From contig NZ_JAFREP010000005.1 in NCBI RefSeq assembly GCF_017377855.1, positions 124,001-188,000 on the forward strand: a stretch of 64,000 bases of DNA. The letters are read 5' to 3'. The position numbers were made by a program, and so were the translations under genes. The notes under the pieces were generated by a model. The model did not search any database, was not told the DNA's origin, and saw only the letters and a program-made list of their open reading frames with translations. Positions 50,766 through 60,895 of the stretch are shown one piece after another. This DNA is from Acanthopleuribacter pedis (GTDB taxonomy: Bacteria > Acidobacteriota > Holophagae > Acanthopleuribacterales > Acanthopleuribacteraceae). Position 1 is the first letter of the stretch, and each line of letters starts with the position of its first letter.

Positions 50766-53204
50766 ATGAGCACCGAATCACCATCCGTGGCCGCCTCGCC
50801 GCCGGCCAAACGCCGCCGTTGGTTACGTCGGCTGCTTTTACCGCTGCTGTCCCTGGTGGTTCTGATCGTGGCGGTTGTGTTGTTTGCCGTTTCCCTCGTT
50901 CGCGGCAGCTTGCCGGATTTGGATGGGACCCTGGTGGTCGCCGGCCTGGAGCAACCCGTGACCATTCTGCGCGACGACCAAGGCGTGCCCACAATTGAGG
51001 CGCAGAGTCGCGCCGACGCCCTGTTTGCGCTCGGGTTCCTGCACGGCCAGGAACGGTTTTTCCAAATGGATCTTTTGCGTCGCAGTGCCGGTGGGCGGCT
51101 TAGTGAGCTTTTTGGTGCCGCCGCTTTGAAACGAGACCGTAGCATGCGCCGGCACCAATTTCACGCCACCGTTGCCCAAGTGGTGCGCGACGCCCCGCGC
51201 GAGCAGCGTGAATTGCTTGAGGTTTATGCGCAGGGCGTGAACCGAGGTTTGGCGGAACTCGACCAAGTTCCTTTTGAATACCTACTCCTCCGTGTGGAGC
51301 CCCAACCCTGGCGGGTGGAAGACTCGCTTATGACCCTGGCCACGATGTTCGTGCAGTTACAAGGTGGTTATGATCGCGCCGAGTACAGCCGCGGGGTGTT
51401 GCACCACACCATGGGTCCCGAGATGACCGCCTTCGTTGCCCAATGGGGTTCTCGGTGGGACGCTGCCAATTTGGGCGAGCCCTATCAACCGCCCGCGCCG
51501 CCCGCGCCCGAGGTCGTGAACCTGCGCCGTCAGGCAAGCCTCACCCCACCGCCCCGTCGTTATGAAGATGAGGTCGCTTCTTTGATCGGCAGTAACAATT
51601 GGGCTGTCGGCGGTGCTTTGACCCAGCACGGTCGCGCCTTGGTGGCCGATGACATGCACCTGGGCATTGATGTGCCCAACACCTGGTACCGCGCGGACTT
51701 GACCTGGCCGGCAAGTGACGCGCCCGACGGCCGCCGTCGCGTGACCGGTGTTTCTTTGCCGGGCACGCCCGCCATCATTGCCGGCAGTAACGGCGAAGTC
51801 GCCTGGGGTTTTACCAACAGTTACGGCGATTGGACCGATTTGGTGGTCGTTGAACCCGCACCAGGTGACGAAACCCATTACCTTACCCCGGACGGCCCGC
51901 GCGCTTTCGACGAAGTGGTTGCGGAAATTCCCGTCAAAGGCGGGGAGCCCGAGACCTTTCGTTTTCAGACCACCCTTTGGGGGCCGATTGTTGGTGAGGA
52001 CCATCTCAAGCGCAAGTTGGCCTTGCGTTGGGTGGGCCATGAGGCCCGTGCACTTAATATGAATTTGTTGGGGTTGATGAACGCCCCCAATGCCGAGCAG
52101 GCCCTGGCCGTGGCCAAAACCGTGGGGATCCCCGCGCAGAACATGGTTCTCGGCGACAAAGACGGCGCCGTGGCTTGGACCATTGCCGGTCAAATTCCGC
52201 GCAAGTTCGGGGACGTTGGTTGGATACCGCAATCTTGGGCCGACGGTTCGCGCGGTTGGGACGGCTGGCTTCCGCCTGAGGATTACCCCGTTATTTTGCG
52301 GCCCGACCATCACCGTATTTGGACCGCCAACGCGCGTGTTCTGGACATGGAACAGCAAAAACGTTTGTTGGGGAACGGTTCCTATGCGCTCGGTCCCCGT
52401 GCCGCCCAAATTCGGGATCGACTTTTCGAGAAAGAGACCTTTACCGAAGCCGACCTTTTTGCGATTCAACGGGATCACGAGGCGCGTTACCACGCCGAGT
52501 GGCGTGCCTTCCTGTTGGCCCAACTTGACGAGGCCGCCCTGGCGGATTCGCCGATGCGCGCCGAATACCGGGAACTGATTGAGCAATGGAGTGGGTTCGC
52601 CGACCCCGAGGACGTGGGGTATTACCTCGTACGGGCGTTTCGCGTCGCCGTGGTTGATCAGGTGAGCCATACGCTCACCGCGCCCGCCAAAGCGGCTGAC
52701 GAGAAATTCAGCGTCAATGTTTTCCGGCAACGAGACGGCATGGTGTGGACCTTGTTGCAGGCGGAGCCGCTTCATCTGTTACCGGCTGAATTCGCGAGCT
52801 GGCGCGATTACAATCTGTCGATCATTGACGCCGAAATCGCGCGGTTAACCCAAGACGATGAAGCACTTTCGGCCCATACCTGGGGCCGCCACAATCGCGT
52901 TCAGATCCAGCATCCGTTTAGCTCGTTTATGCCGCGTTTGGCTTCGTGGCTGGACATGCCGGAGATTCCGCTCAAAGGTGATAGCAACATGCCGTTGGTC
53001 CAGCGCGGCAAACACGGTGCCTCGCAACGCATGGTGGTCGCGCCGGGTTTGGAAGCGCAGGGCATCATGCAGATGCCGGGTGGTCAGAGCGGCCATCCGC
53101 TGTCGCCCTATTACCGCGCCGGCCACGAGGCTTGGGCCCACGGGGAAATCACACCCTTTCTTCCCGGACCGACCCGCCACCGCCTGAATTTAATGCCGGA
53201 TTAG
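50766..53204 (+). CDS. Penicillin-acylase-family Ntn hydrolase
   Basis: The 812-residue protein has one N-terminal membrane segment (about 20-42, LLLPLLSLVVLIVAVVLFAVSLV) after a basic start, which acts as a signal anchor or signal peptide. The alpha chain part begins with VVAGLEQPVTILRDDQGVPTIEA. The nucleophile is Ser276 in LIGSNNWAVGG, the point where the precursor cuts itself into alpha and beta chains. The beta chain contains ALVADDMHLGIDVPNTWY and the late HRIWTANAR segment and ends with GGQSGHPLSPYYRAGHEAWAHGEITPFLP. These enzymes hydrolyse amide bonds in beta-lactams or acyl-homoserine lactones. The substrate here is unknown. It stands alone and is followed by a hairpin-T-run. Confidence 0.93.
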   Translation: MSTESPSVAASPPAKRRRWLRRLLLPLLSLVVLIVAVVLFAVSLVRGSLPDLDGTLVVAGLEQPVTILRDDQGVPTIEAQSRADALFALGFLHGQERFFQMDLLRRSAGGRLSELFGAAALKRDRSMRRHQFHATVAQVVRDAPREQRELLEVYAQGVNRGLAELDQVPFEYLLLRVEPQPWRVEDSLMTLATMFVQLQGGYDRAEYSRGVLHHTMGPEMTAFVAQWGSRWDAANLGEPYQPPAPPAPEVVNLRRQASLTPPPRRYEDEVASLIGSNNWAVGGALTQHGRALVADDMHLGIDVPNTWYRADLTWPASDAPDGRRRVTGVSLPGTPAIIAGSNGEVAWGFTNSYGDWTDLVVVEPAPGDETHYLTPDGPRAFDEVVAEIPVKGGEPETFRFQTTLWGPIVGEDHLKRKLALRWVGHEARALNMNLLGLMNAPNAEQALAVAKTVGIPAQNMVLGDKDGAVAWTIAGQIPRKFGDVGWIPQSWADGSRGWDGWLPPEDYPVILRPDHHRIWTANARVLDMEQQKRLLGNGSYALGPRAAQIRDRLFEKETFTEADLFAIQRDHEARYHAEWRAFLLAQLDEAALADSPMRAEYRELIEQWSGFADPEDVGYYLVRAFRVAVVDQVSHTLTAPAKAADEKFSVNVFRQRDGMVWTLLQAEPLHLLPAEFASWRDYNLSIIDAEIARLTQDDEALSAHTWGRHNRVQIQHPFSSFMPRLASWLDMPEIPLKGDSNMPLVQRGKHGASQRMVVAPGLEAQGIMQMPGGQSGHPLSPYYRAGHEAWAHGEITPFLPGPTRHRLNLMPD

Positions 53205-53213
53205 CGCTGATTT

Positions 53214-53235
53214 GCCGACGGGTATGTCGGCTTTT
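53214..53235 (+). terminator. Terminator behind the acylase gene
   Basis: GCCGAC and GTCGGC pair around GGGTAT and are followed by TTTT, 10 bp beyond the stop codon. Confidence 0.65.
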
Positions 53236-53470
53236 GGGGTGGGTAAAAAAAGGAAGATTCGAAAAAATGCAAGGATGAGCCTTGTTTGAGGCCGCTAAAA
53301 TGGGGTTTTGTCTTGCAAATCCCGCAAAAACAGGCTTCTCTGTTCAAAAGGGCTTGGGTAGGGGTCGTGTGCTTGTGTTAAAATATCCGCCGAATGTACC
53401 TCGGGAAGCCTTGGCTCACTTCGGTTTTCGCTGTGTTGCTCTCGAATCCATCCCAGGGTGACGGACGATT

Positions 53471-54121
53471 ATGACTTACTACCGCATGCGCGATATCGCC
53501 ACACCGCCTTTTGCATACGTACTCAACAAGGAAGAGGTTATCCGAACCTGTTCCTCGTGCAAGATGCCCTTTCAGGATCTTGAGCAAGAACTGAAGGTCG
53601 AAATTTGTACCACCGAGTCGATCTCCTGGGATGAGCGAATCCTCGGCAAACCCATGATGGCCGACCACTGGCTGATCGGTGACGAAACCTTTTGCGGTGC
53701 CATCGAAGAAATCGCGGCCGATCAATTCGACGTTACCCCGATTACGGTGGTTTCTTGGCTAACCCGCACCCCGCTCTCGATGATGACCGATCCCGGCAGC
53801 TTGCTGAAGGAGCGCCGCCATCCCAGCCCACCCACCTATTTTTATCTCCGGCCACGGCAGCAAATTAGCCTCGACAATAAATTGCTCAAAACCTTTCCGC
53901 CGATTCAGTGCGCCGAGTGTCGCCGCGAGATTCCCGAAATTCCCTTTGATTTCCAGCCGATTCCCGACCCTGGGGAAACCTGTTACCCCATCGCCAGCTT
54001 GCGCGACCTTTATCTCGAGGGTTTTGATTACCTGTTCCACGAAACCATTGTTGAGGCCGTGGAACGCGTTTTTCCCGAGATGATGTTGGAGCGCCTGATC
54101 TCCGAACCCCTGCCTATTTAA
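53471..54121 (+). CDS. Hypothetical protein with two CxxC pairs
   Basis: The 216-residue protein has CSSC (about 27-30) and CAEC (about 150-153), which could bind one zinc ion as in rubredoxin-like knuckles. The pair spacing recalls the double-CXXCG proteins known from myxobacteria, but the Gly is missing. It has a Trp/Asp-rich middle (ADHWLIGDETFCGAIEEI) and an acidic C-terminus. It has no signal. It begins 267 bp behind the acylase and ends 35 bp before the phosphoesterase gene. No function can be named. Confidence 0.6.
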   Translation: MTYYRMRDIATPPFAYVLNKEEVIRTCSSCKMPFQDLEQELKVEICTTESISWDERILGKPMMADHWLIGDETFCGAIEEIAADQFDVTPITVVSWLTRTPLSMMTDPGSLLKERRHPSPPTYFYLRPRQQISLDNKLLKTFPPIQCAECRREIPEIPFDFQPIPDPGETCYPIASLRDLYLEGFDYLFHETIVEAVERVFPEMMLERLISEPLPI

Positions 54122-54155
54122 GTGACGGCGTCCGCTGTCGGGCCAGGTTGGGGTT

Positions 54156-55013
54156 ATGTCGTTTAAATCGTTTCAATTTATTTTTCCCCATTACCGCCGC
54201 ATGGAGCGTTGGTTCGGCGGCATTGCACAATGGTGGTTGCCCAAGCAGCCCGAACTGCACGAGATCCGCCTGACCACCCCGCGACTCACCGCGCCCGTCA
54301 CCCTGGTCCAGCTCAGTGATCTGCACTGCGCCGCTTGGACCCGTGAGGATTACATTAAGGCGACCGTCGGGCTCTGTCTCGACATCCAACCCGATTTAAT
54401 GGTCTGGACCGGCGACTTTTTCCATAGCGCGCGCAAACAAATCGCGCGTGTGATGCCGTTATTCTCACCTTTGCACCAGGCGATTCCCACCTTCGGGGTG
54501 CTAGGCAATCATGATTTTGACGATGTGCTTGATGAATTGCTGCCCTTGCTCACCGGTTGCGGCATTACCTTTTTGCGGGGTGAGCAGCGCTTGCTGACAT
54601 GTAACGGGCAGCCCGTGTGGCTGGGTGGTATCGACGACTTTTTTATCTGTAAACGCGATGTGCCCGCCGCCTATTTTGAACAGGATCGCGCCGTTTTTCG
54701 GCTCCTGCTCTCCCATCAGCCGGATGTGGTGTTTCGTTTGCCCGAGGATGCCGTTGATTTGATGTTGTCCGGCCACCTGCATGGCGGGCAGCTTAATTTT
54801 CCACTGGTGGGGCCGTTGTATTTGCCGTCGCCACGCGGACGCGAATTCTTAGACGGCCGGCTTACGCGACACCGCGGGGTACCCGTACATGTCAATGTCG
54901 GGCTTGGTTATACCTTGATGCCGCTGCGGATTAATTGTCCGCCCGCGATCAGCGTGATCCGCTTGGAACCGGACGTCGCCGGTGCAAACCGGCACAATGT
55001 TGACAGCCGGTGA
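54156..55013 (+). CDS. Calcineurin-like metallophosphoesterase (YaeI/YkuE type)
   Basis: The 285-residue protein shows all five metal-binding motifs in order: QLSDLHC, WTGDFF, GNHDFDD, LSHQP and SGHLHGGQ. The PTFGVLGNHD stretch and final GVPVHVNVGLGYTLMPLRINCPPAISVI match the YaeI/YkuE branch, which acts on lipid A precursors or other phosphoesters. It has no signal peptide, but the start FPHYRRMERWFGG is amphipathic. It is 35 bp behind the CxxC gene and its last 32 bases overlap an alternative start of the next gene. Confidence 0.88.
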   Translation: MSFKSFQFIFPHYRRMERWFGGIAQWWLPKQPELHEIRLTTPRLTAPVTLVQLSDLHCAAWTREDYIKATVGLCLDIQPDLMVWTGDFFHSARKQIARVMPLFSPLHQAIPTFGVLGNHDFDDVLDELLPLLTGCGITFLRGEQRLLTCNGQPVWLGGIDDFFICKRDVPAAYFEQDRAVFRLLLSHQPDVVFRLPEDAVDLMLSGHLHGGQLNFPLVGPLYLPSPRGREFLDGRLTRHRGVPVHVNVGLGYTLMPLRINCPPAISVIRLEPDVAGANRHNVDSR

Positions 55014-55278
55014 AAATGGGGTTGTCGGTTGGGGTGAAATAACTGCTAGAGTAAGGTTTGTAATCGTTTTCTGTTCGCCGTCCGTTGTGGTCGGCTTGGG
55101 TTCCTTTTGTCGAACCCGGACCTTTCTTTCGTCCGCCGATTCCGTTCTGGACGAAACCACTTTGCGCCGCCTTTACAGGTTTGGCGTGTTGTTGAGGTTC
55201 TTGCTTTTGATCGATGTTACCCGTTTTTCAACCCGGTCCTTCTTTCCGTTTCCAAAAGATGTCAGCGACCCCGCCCGC

Positions 55279-57972
55279 TTGGTTCGTGTTCTGGTCGCAT
55301 TGGTGTGTTGCGTTACGCTGCTTCACGAGGTGGTTCCCATGGCTCTAGCGTCCTCCGCTGCTTCTTTCCAGCAACGTTTTTTTAGTGGGGCGCGTTTCGA
55401 CGCCGCCGTTCCCGATTATCGCCAGGTGCATGGCGTCGATTTTGGGGAACAGATCTCGATGAGTTACGAGGTGTTGGCATTCGCGCGACAACTGGCCGCC
55501 GCCTCGCCCCGCGTACACCTCGAGGTACACGGCCACAGCCTGCAAAAACGGCCGATGGCCTTGTTGTTCGTTTCCAGCGAAACCAACATTGCCAAGCTCC
55601 AGCAGCTTCAAGCCGATTACCAGGCCTTAGCCGATCCGCGCACCCTCGAAAAAGCGCGCCTGGACCAGCTTGTCCAGAAGCTACCCGCTTTGGTTTGGTT
55701 TCTCGAATCGGTTCACGGTGACGAACCCTCCGGTTCCGACGCGGGACTGTTTACCGCCTGGTACCTCGCCGCCGGCCAGGATGACGCCGTTGCCGCGCTG
55801 CGCGACAAAACCGTGGTCGTTTTTGAATTAATGCAGAATCCCGACGGGCGCGACCGCTTTGTTCATTTTTCTCGAGACACGCGCCCGGTCGGCGGCGATG
55901 CTGAATCCCAGGGGGCCCACAAACAAGAGTCCTGGCCGAGCGGTCGCTTGAACCATTACTTGTTCGACCTCAACCGCGATTGGTTCCCGCAGTCTCAGAT
56001 TGAAACCCGTTTTAAAGTCGATGCTTACCTCAAATGGTTTCCCCATATCACCATCGACCGCCACGAAATGGGCGGCGAGTCCAGCTTTTTCGCCGCTTTC
56101 CCCAGTCCACCGGTCAACCCGCTACTGCCCTCCGAAATGACCGAGGCTTATCGCGATTTGGGCCAAGCCATTGGCAAGGACTTCGACGCCCGGCGCTGGG
56201 ATTATTTCCAGGGCGAAATTTTCGACAGCTTTTATCCGGGTTACGGCGAGACCTGGCCGAGCCTGCACGGGTCGGTCGGTATCCTTTTTGAGCAAGGCGG
56301 CACCAGCGGCTTGAAGTACCGCCGCAAAGACGGTGTGTTGGTGACCTATGCCGACGCCGTGGCCCATCAGTCCGTCGCCGGTTTGGCGGTGATCCGTCAC
56401 GCCGCCGAGAACCGCGACGCCGTCCTGCGCTTTTTCCATGACCGGCGCCGGGGGGCGATTGATTACCGCGACGAAACCGAAGTACGTCGCGTCTTTTTGT
56501 TGCCGGGCGACGACCCAACCCGTTTGGCCGCGCTGGGCACCTTGCTGGAACGACAGGGGATCGAGGTTCAGCAGCTTAGCGAGGACGTGCGCAACGCCGT
56601 TGTCAAAAAACGCAGCAAAGGCCCCAACCGCAAGCAGGATTTGCCCGCCGGCAGCCTGTTGGTGGACTTTGCCCAGCCCGCCGGATTGTTGGCGCGCACG
56701 CTCCTGATGGACAACGTTGAATTGGATCCTGCCTTTCTGGAACGTCAGCGGGATCGTTTTCGGCACCAACGGCAAGGCGCGAAAATTTACGACATCACCG
56801 CATGGTCCCTCCCCTTTGTGTTCGGCGTTGAGCCGCGTTATTCGCTGGGGCGGTGGGAAGGCGCCGCGCGGGCTTTGACGAAACCCGCGGCGGCCGCGCC
56901 GCAAAATGCGGAACTGGCGTACCTGATTCCGCGTAATTTTGTCACCCCGCGCCTCTCCGTCGACCTGCTTCGGGCCGGCTTGAAGTTGCGTGTGACGGGT
57001 AAAGCCATTCGCCGGCAGGACACGACCTTTGGTGCCGGTTCCCTGATTGTGAAGGTCGCCGATCAGCCCGGCGACACCGATGTGGCCAAGGTGGTTTACC
57101 AGACCTGTGGCCGTTTCGGGGTGACGCCGACGCCGATTGCGTCGTCCTGGTTTGACGAGGGACCCGCCTTGGGTTCGCGCCAGGTGAAACCCTTGCCGAC
57201 ACCCAAGGTGGCTTTGCTGTGGGATGCGCCCGCGGGTCAGCTTTCCGCCGGTTGGCTGCGTTTTTATTTTGAGCAGGACCTCGGCATCACGCCGACCCTG
57301 TTTCGGGCCGGTCAAATGGCAAGCGCGGATTTGCGCGAATTTGATGTGGTGTTTATCCCGAGTGGGTCCGCGTCGACCTGGCTTGATCGTTTGGGTAAAG
57401 AGGGGGTGGCCAATCTTAAAACCTGGGTTGCCGCCGGCGGTGTCCTGGCCGCGCTGGGCGCAAGCTGTGCGTTTTTGGCCCATCAGGAGGTCGGTCTCTT
57501 GGCTTCCGCGTCGGAGTACCGCGACGGCCTGGTCGAAACCGATCAGGCGACGTCCCATCCCAAGTTACCGGAGGACGACCCCGAGGACATGGTGCTGCCG
57601 CGTCGTGAACGGCCGCAAAAAGCATACGGCGCCTTGGTGAATGTGGCCTTTGACACCAGTCACTGGTTGGCCTACGGGATGCCCGCCCAGCAGGCGGTGT
57701 TGGTTGAATCGAATCGCATCATGCGCCCGTTGCGTCTGGATCAGGGCCGCAACGTGGGCCGTTACCTGGGCCGCGAGGAATTGGTGGTCAGTGGTTACGT
57801 GCCCGAGGCGACCGGTTTACAGTTGGCCCACAAACCCTACGCCATGGTCGCCAAACACGCGCGCGGCGTGGTGGTAGCCCTGTGTGAGGCGCCCTATTAC
57901 CGAGGCTTCACGCAAAGCACGGCCCATCTACTATATAACACCGCCTTTCTCGGACCCGTGTTGGGGCGCTAA
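55279..57972 (+). CDS. Secreted M14-type zinc carboxypeptidase-like protein
   Basis: The frame is open from 54982, but the N-terminal 100 residues look non-coding. I choose the TTG at 55279, which gives a good signal peptide (LVRVLVALVCCVTLLHEVVPMALA). The M14 zinc ligands can be seen in ESVHGDEPSG (His, Glu) and ITIDRHEMGGES (His). The MQNPDGRDRFVH segment is the DGR-type substrate loop. The FEQGGTSG stretch supplies the catalytic Glu. The long C-terminal part (about 430-897) resembles the class I glutamine amidotransferase-like fold that follows M14 domains in some large peptidases. It would trim peptides in the periplasm or outside. The ATG at 55339 is a second start option. Confidence 0.8.
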   Translation: MVRVLVALVCCVTLLHEVVPMALASSAASFQQRFFSGARFDAAVPDYRQVHGVDFGEQISMSYEVLAFARQLAAASPRVHLEVHGHSLQKRPMALLFVSSETNIAKLQQLQADYQALADPRTLEKARLDQLVQKLPALVWFLESVHGDEPSGSDAGLFTAWYLAAGQDDAVAALRDKTVVVFELMQNPDGRDRFVHFSRDTRPVGGDAESQGAHKQESWPSGRLNHYLFDLNRDWFPQSQIETRFKVDAYLKWFPHITIDRHEMGGESSFFAAFPSPPVNPLLPSEMTEAYRDLGQAIGKDFDARRWDYFQGEIFDSFYPGYGETWPSLHGSVGILFEQGGTSGLKYRRKDGVLVTYADAVAHQSVAGLAVIRHAAENRDAVLRFFHDRRRGAIDYRDETEVRRVFLLPGDDPTRLAALGTLLERQGIEVQQLSEDVRNAVVKKRSKGPNRKQDLPAGSLLVDFAQPAGLLARTLLMDNVELDPAFLERQRDRFRHQRQGAKIYDITAWSLPFVFGVEPRYSLGRWEGAARALTKPAAAAPQNAELAYLIPRNFVTPRLSVDLLRAGLKLRVTGKAIRRQDTTFGAGSLIVKVADQPGDTDVAKVVYQTCGRFGVTPTPIASSWFDEGPALGSRQVKPLPTPKVALLWDAPAGQLSAGWLRFYFEQDLGITPTLFRAGQMASADLREFDVVFIPSGSASTWLDRLGKEGVANLKTWVAAGGVLAALGASCAFLAHQEVGLLASASEYRDGLVETDQATSHPKLPEDDPEDMVLPRRERPQKAYGALVNVAFDTSHWLAYGMPAQQAVLVESNRIMRPLRLDQGRNVGRYLGREELVVSGYVPEATGLQLAHKPYAMVAKHARGVVVALCEAPYYRGFTQSTAHLLYNTAFLGPVLGR

Positions 57973-58521
57973 CCCACGGCGCGCGGGTTGTCCAGGATTG
58001 CCGGCAACCCGCGATGCCCCCCGTCTCGATTCCCCAAATGCAAGATCGCGTGCGGTTTTCTACCTAAAGTGTGCGATTCGGGTGGATGCAATTGTTCAAG
58101 GTTCGGCGCAGGACGCGCCGAGGGTTGGAGCGAAAGGTGTAGGAAAAAGCGCATCGGGGTCGCGCACGACGCGTACCTGAAAGGTACGTCGAGCATTGTT
58201 ACTGCACGTTGCAGCCCAACGCTTGGCGCAGGATGCGCCGAAGCTTGGGCAAGTGCGCCGCCAAGAATCGCTCAATTTAGGTTCTACGGTGCGTTGCAGC
58301 CCAATGGGTTGTGGGATTTGGGCGCGGAGAATTGCGCCGTTCAGATTTTGTGAAAATTACACGAGGGTTTTTCCCGGACGGCATTTTGTGTATACTTAAC
58401 CGGTTTTGGTCGCGGGGCCCCTTCAACGCCGGGTACCCCGCGATCACCGCACTATCGGGGAATTGAGGCTTTCGTTTTTCACGGAAACCGTGTATTTTGT
58501 TGTGCTTTGGTTCCCGGCCGC
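57973..58521. other. Gene-free stretch between the peptidase and tRNA-Leu
   Basis: It holds the diverged palindromic repeat at 58063-58281, followed by a GTGCGTTGCAGCCCAATGGG piece that repeats part of it. The tRNA promoter should lie near 58380-58510; TTGTGTATACTTAAC at about 58385-58400 has a likely -10 box (TATACT). Confidence 0.5.
58063..58281. repeat. Diverged palindromic repeat (subfamily 3), forward copy
   Basis: This 219-bp element starts with CCTAAAGTGTGCGATTC and ends with AAGAATCGCTCAATTTAGG, again a CCTAAA/TTTAGG frame. It has two hairpins of the form GGCGCAGGAnGCGCC and the family 2 blocks GGGGTCGCGCACGAC, GAGCATTGTTAC and GTTGCAGCCCA. It is thus a relative of family 2 with different arms. 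The other copy is 23838-24010. Confidence 0.7.
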
Positions 58522-58606
<85 letters not shown>

Positions 58607-58737
58607 ACTTTACTCACTCGTAAAGCATATTTGATAGCGCGTTGGGTTTTTCGGTCTGCTTCAAAAGTGCGACCACGCGAAACGCGCCGACCTGGTTACG
58701 ACCATGGTTTAATCCACTGACCATCGAGGACATTTTC

Positions 58738-60147
58738 ATGCAAGTCACGATTACGGAAAAAAGCCCTATCATGAAAACGGCGGAAGTAACGCTGCCGTGG
58801 GATCAGGTGGCGCCGCACTTCACCAGTGCCCTTAACGAAGTCAAAAAGTACGCAAACCTGCCCGGTTTCCGCAAAGGGAAAGCCCCGGTTTTGATTTTGA
58901 TCAAACGCTACCGTGCTGAGTTGATGTCCGCGATGGTTCAAAAGATCATTCCCGCGACCGTTGAAGAGGTGGCCCAAAGCGAAAATTTGAAGTTTGTCGG
59001 TCAACCCCACTTCGTTGACGCCGATTTCTCTTACAAAGAGAACTTGCAGTACACGGTCGGCCTGGAAGTCATGCCGGTTGTCGAAGTGAAAGAGGGTTGG
59101 CAGGGTGTTGAAGCGGAAAGCTTGAATATCAAAGTCGAAGACAAAGAAATCGAGGAAACCCTCGAAGAGATGATCAAAAGCGGTACCAAAACCGAGGAGA
59201 TCACCGAGCGCGGCGCCGAGGACGGCGACGAGGTCACCGTTGCTTTGACCGCCATGACGGCTGAAGACAACGAGGTCGTTACCGATCTCGACAAATATGT
59301 GATCTACCTGGGCAAAGAGCACACCCACGCGGTTTTGGCCGAAATGGTTTCCGGCAAAAAAGCCGGTGACGAAGTCGAGCAGGAACACGAAGGTGCCGAG
59401 GACGAGGTCTTTAAAGAGTGGGCCGGGAAAAAAGTAAAGCTGATGGTGGATATTCAAAAAGTCAGCCGTCACATTAAACCCGAACTCAACGACGAATTCG
59501 CCAAGGAACGCGGTGCCGACGATTTGGCCGGTCTGCGTGCACAGTTGAAAGAGAACATGACCAAAGAGCGCGAGGGTTACGAGAAAAACCGTTTGGAAGG
59601 CACCGTCATCGCCAAAGTTTTGGAAGATTACGACTTCCAGGTACCACCCGCCGCCGTCATGCAAGAAGCCGAAATGATGGTTCGCCAAGAAATCATGCCC
59701 TACATGCAGTACTTGCAAGACTCTCCCCACGCCGAGCAAATGGTTCGCGGCATGATGGAGCGTTACATGCCGGGTGCCACTCAGAAGGTGCGTATGAACG
59801 CTTTCTTGGACGCGCTGGCCAAGCAACAAGGTATTGAGGCGAGTGAAGAAGACGTCAACACCGAACTGCAAGAGTACTTGGACGAGACCGACGACAAGCG
59901 CACCCTCGAAGAAGTTCGCGAAGAATTCAAGCAAAGCAAGGTCCTCGACACCATTCCCGAAATAATTTGTCGTCGTAAGGCGTTGGAGTCTGTGGTTGAA
60001 GCGGCTAAAATTACCAAAGTCGACGAGTTAACCAAGCCCGAGTCCGAGGAAGAAGCCGAGCATGTGCACGGTCCAGATTGCAATCATGATCACGACCATG
60101 ACCATGCCGAAGAAACATCCGTTGCGGCGGAAGGCTCCGAAGCTTAA
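58738..60147 (+). CDS. tig: Trigger factor with a histidine-rich C-terminal tail
   Basis: The 469-residue ribosome-associated chaperone starts at the MQVTITEKS methionine, with GAGGA 9 bases before it. The ribosome-binding motif is GFRKGKAP at 43-50. The isomerase-like middle domain (about 150-240) and the helical C-domain (about 260-430) follow. The protein is longer than the E. coli one because it ends in an acidic, His-rich tail (HVHGPDCNHDHDHDH, about 444-458). That tail resembles the metal-binding end of SlyD and suggests zinc or nickel binding. The gene precedes clpP by 69 bp and clpX by a further 85 bp, the standard order for protein quality control. Confidence 0.95.
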   Translation: MQVTITEKSPIMKTAEVTLPWDQVAPHFTSALNEVKKYANLPGFRKGKAPVLILIKRYRAELMSAMVQKIIPATVEEVAQSENLKFVGQPHFVDADFSYKENLQYTVGLEVMPVVEVKEGWQGVEAESLNIKVEDKEIEETLEEMIKSGTKTEEITERGAEDGDEVTVALTAMTAEDNEVVTDLDKYVIYLGKEHTHAVLAEMVSGKKAGDEVEQEHEGAEDEVFKEWAGKKVKLMVDIQKVSRHIKPELNDEFAKERGADDLAGLRAQLKENMTKEREGYEKNRLEGTVIAKVLEDYDFQVPPAAVMQEAEMMVRQEIMPYMQYLQDSPHAEQMVRGMMERYMPGATQKVRMNAFLDALAKQQGIEASEEDVNTELQEYLDETDDKRTLEEVREEFKQSKVLDTIPEIICRRKALESVVEAAKITKVDELTKPESEEEAEHVHGPDCNHDHDHDHAEETSVAAEGSEA

Positions 60148-60216
60148 GATTCTTAGACGTCCGTCGGGTGGCGCCGCGGTGACCACCCCTAACACATCAC
60201 ATCAGGGAGTCCGTTC

Positions 60217-60810
60217 ATGGCTTTAGTTCCAATTGTTGTTGAGCAAACCAGTCGTGGTGAGCGCAGTTACGACATCTATTCCCGCTTGCTGAAAGACGGC
60301 ATCATTTTCATTGGTGAACAGGTGACCGATCATTTGGCCAACTTGGTTGTATCCCAGCTTTTGTTTTTGGAAGCGGAAGACCCAGAGCGCGATACCTCTA
60401 TTTACATCAACTCCCCGGGCGGCAGCATTACCGCCGGTATGGCGATTTACGACACCATGCAACTGGTGCGACAGGATGTATCGACCATCTGCATCGGCCA
60501 AGCGGCCAGCATGGGCGCCTTCTTGTTGTCCGGCGGTGTCAAAGGCAAACGCTACATTTTGCCCAATGCCCGTGTTTTGATTCACCAGCCGCTCGGCGGC
60601 GCGCAAGGTCAGGCCAGTGACATTGAGATTCAGGCCAAAGAGATCCTGCGTATGAAAGAATCACTGAACAAAATGTTGGCGGAAAATACCGGCCAAACGC
60701 TAAAGAAGATTCAAAAAGATTCCGACCGCGACTTCATCATGGGTGCCCAAGAAGCGGTTGAGTACGGCATTGTCGACGAGGTTATTTCTGCAAGAGACTT
60801 AAAGTCTTGA
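60217..60810 (+). CDS. clpP: ClpP, ATP-dependent protease proteolytic subunit
   Basis: The 197-residue serine peptidase shows the triad Ser98 (QAASMGA), His123 (LIHQPLGG) and Asp172 (SDRDFIMG). It forms the two-ring chamber that degrades proteins unfolded by Clp[21 protein letters not shown] is fully conserved. It has a short propeptide region ([20 protein letters not shown]), as usual. Ribosome site CAGGGAG before the ATG. It sits between tig and clpX. Confidence 0.98.
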   Translation: MALVPIVVEQTSRGERSYDIYSRLLKDGIIFIGEQVTDHLANLVVSQLLFLEAEDPERDTSIYINSPGGSITAGMAIYDTMQLVRQDVSTICIGQAASMGAFLLSGGVKGKRYILPNARVLIHQPLGGAQGQASDIEIQAKEILRMKESLNKMLAENTGQTLKKIQKDSDRDFIMGAQEAVEYGIVDEVISARDLKS

Positions 60811-60895
60811 GACCAACCAATCGATAAAACCGTTACCTGATAATGAGGCGATCGTTCGCCGTTAACGCTAGCCAGCAAATGGGGTGTGAGAGTTT

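Noticed and set aside
54982..55278. N-terminal extension of the M14 peptidase
   Set aside because: The frame is open, but codons before 55279 overlap the phosphoesterase end, show no conservation-like pattern, and would hide the signal peptide.
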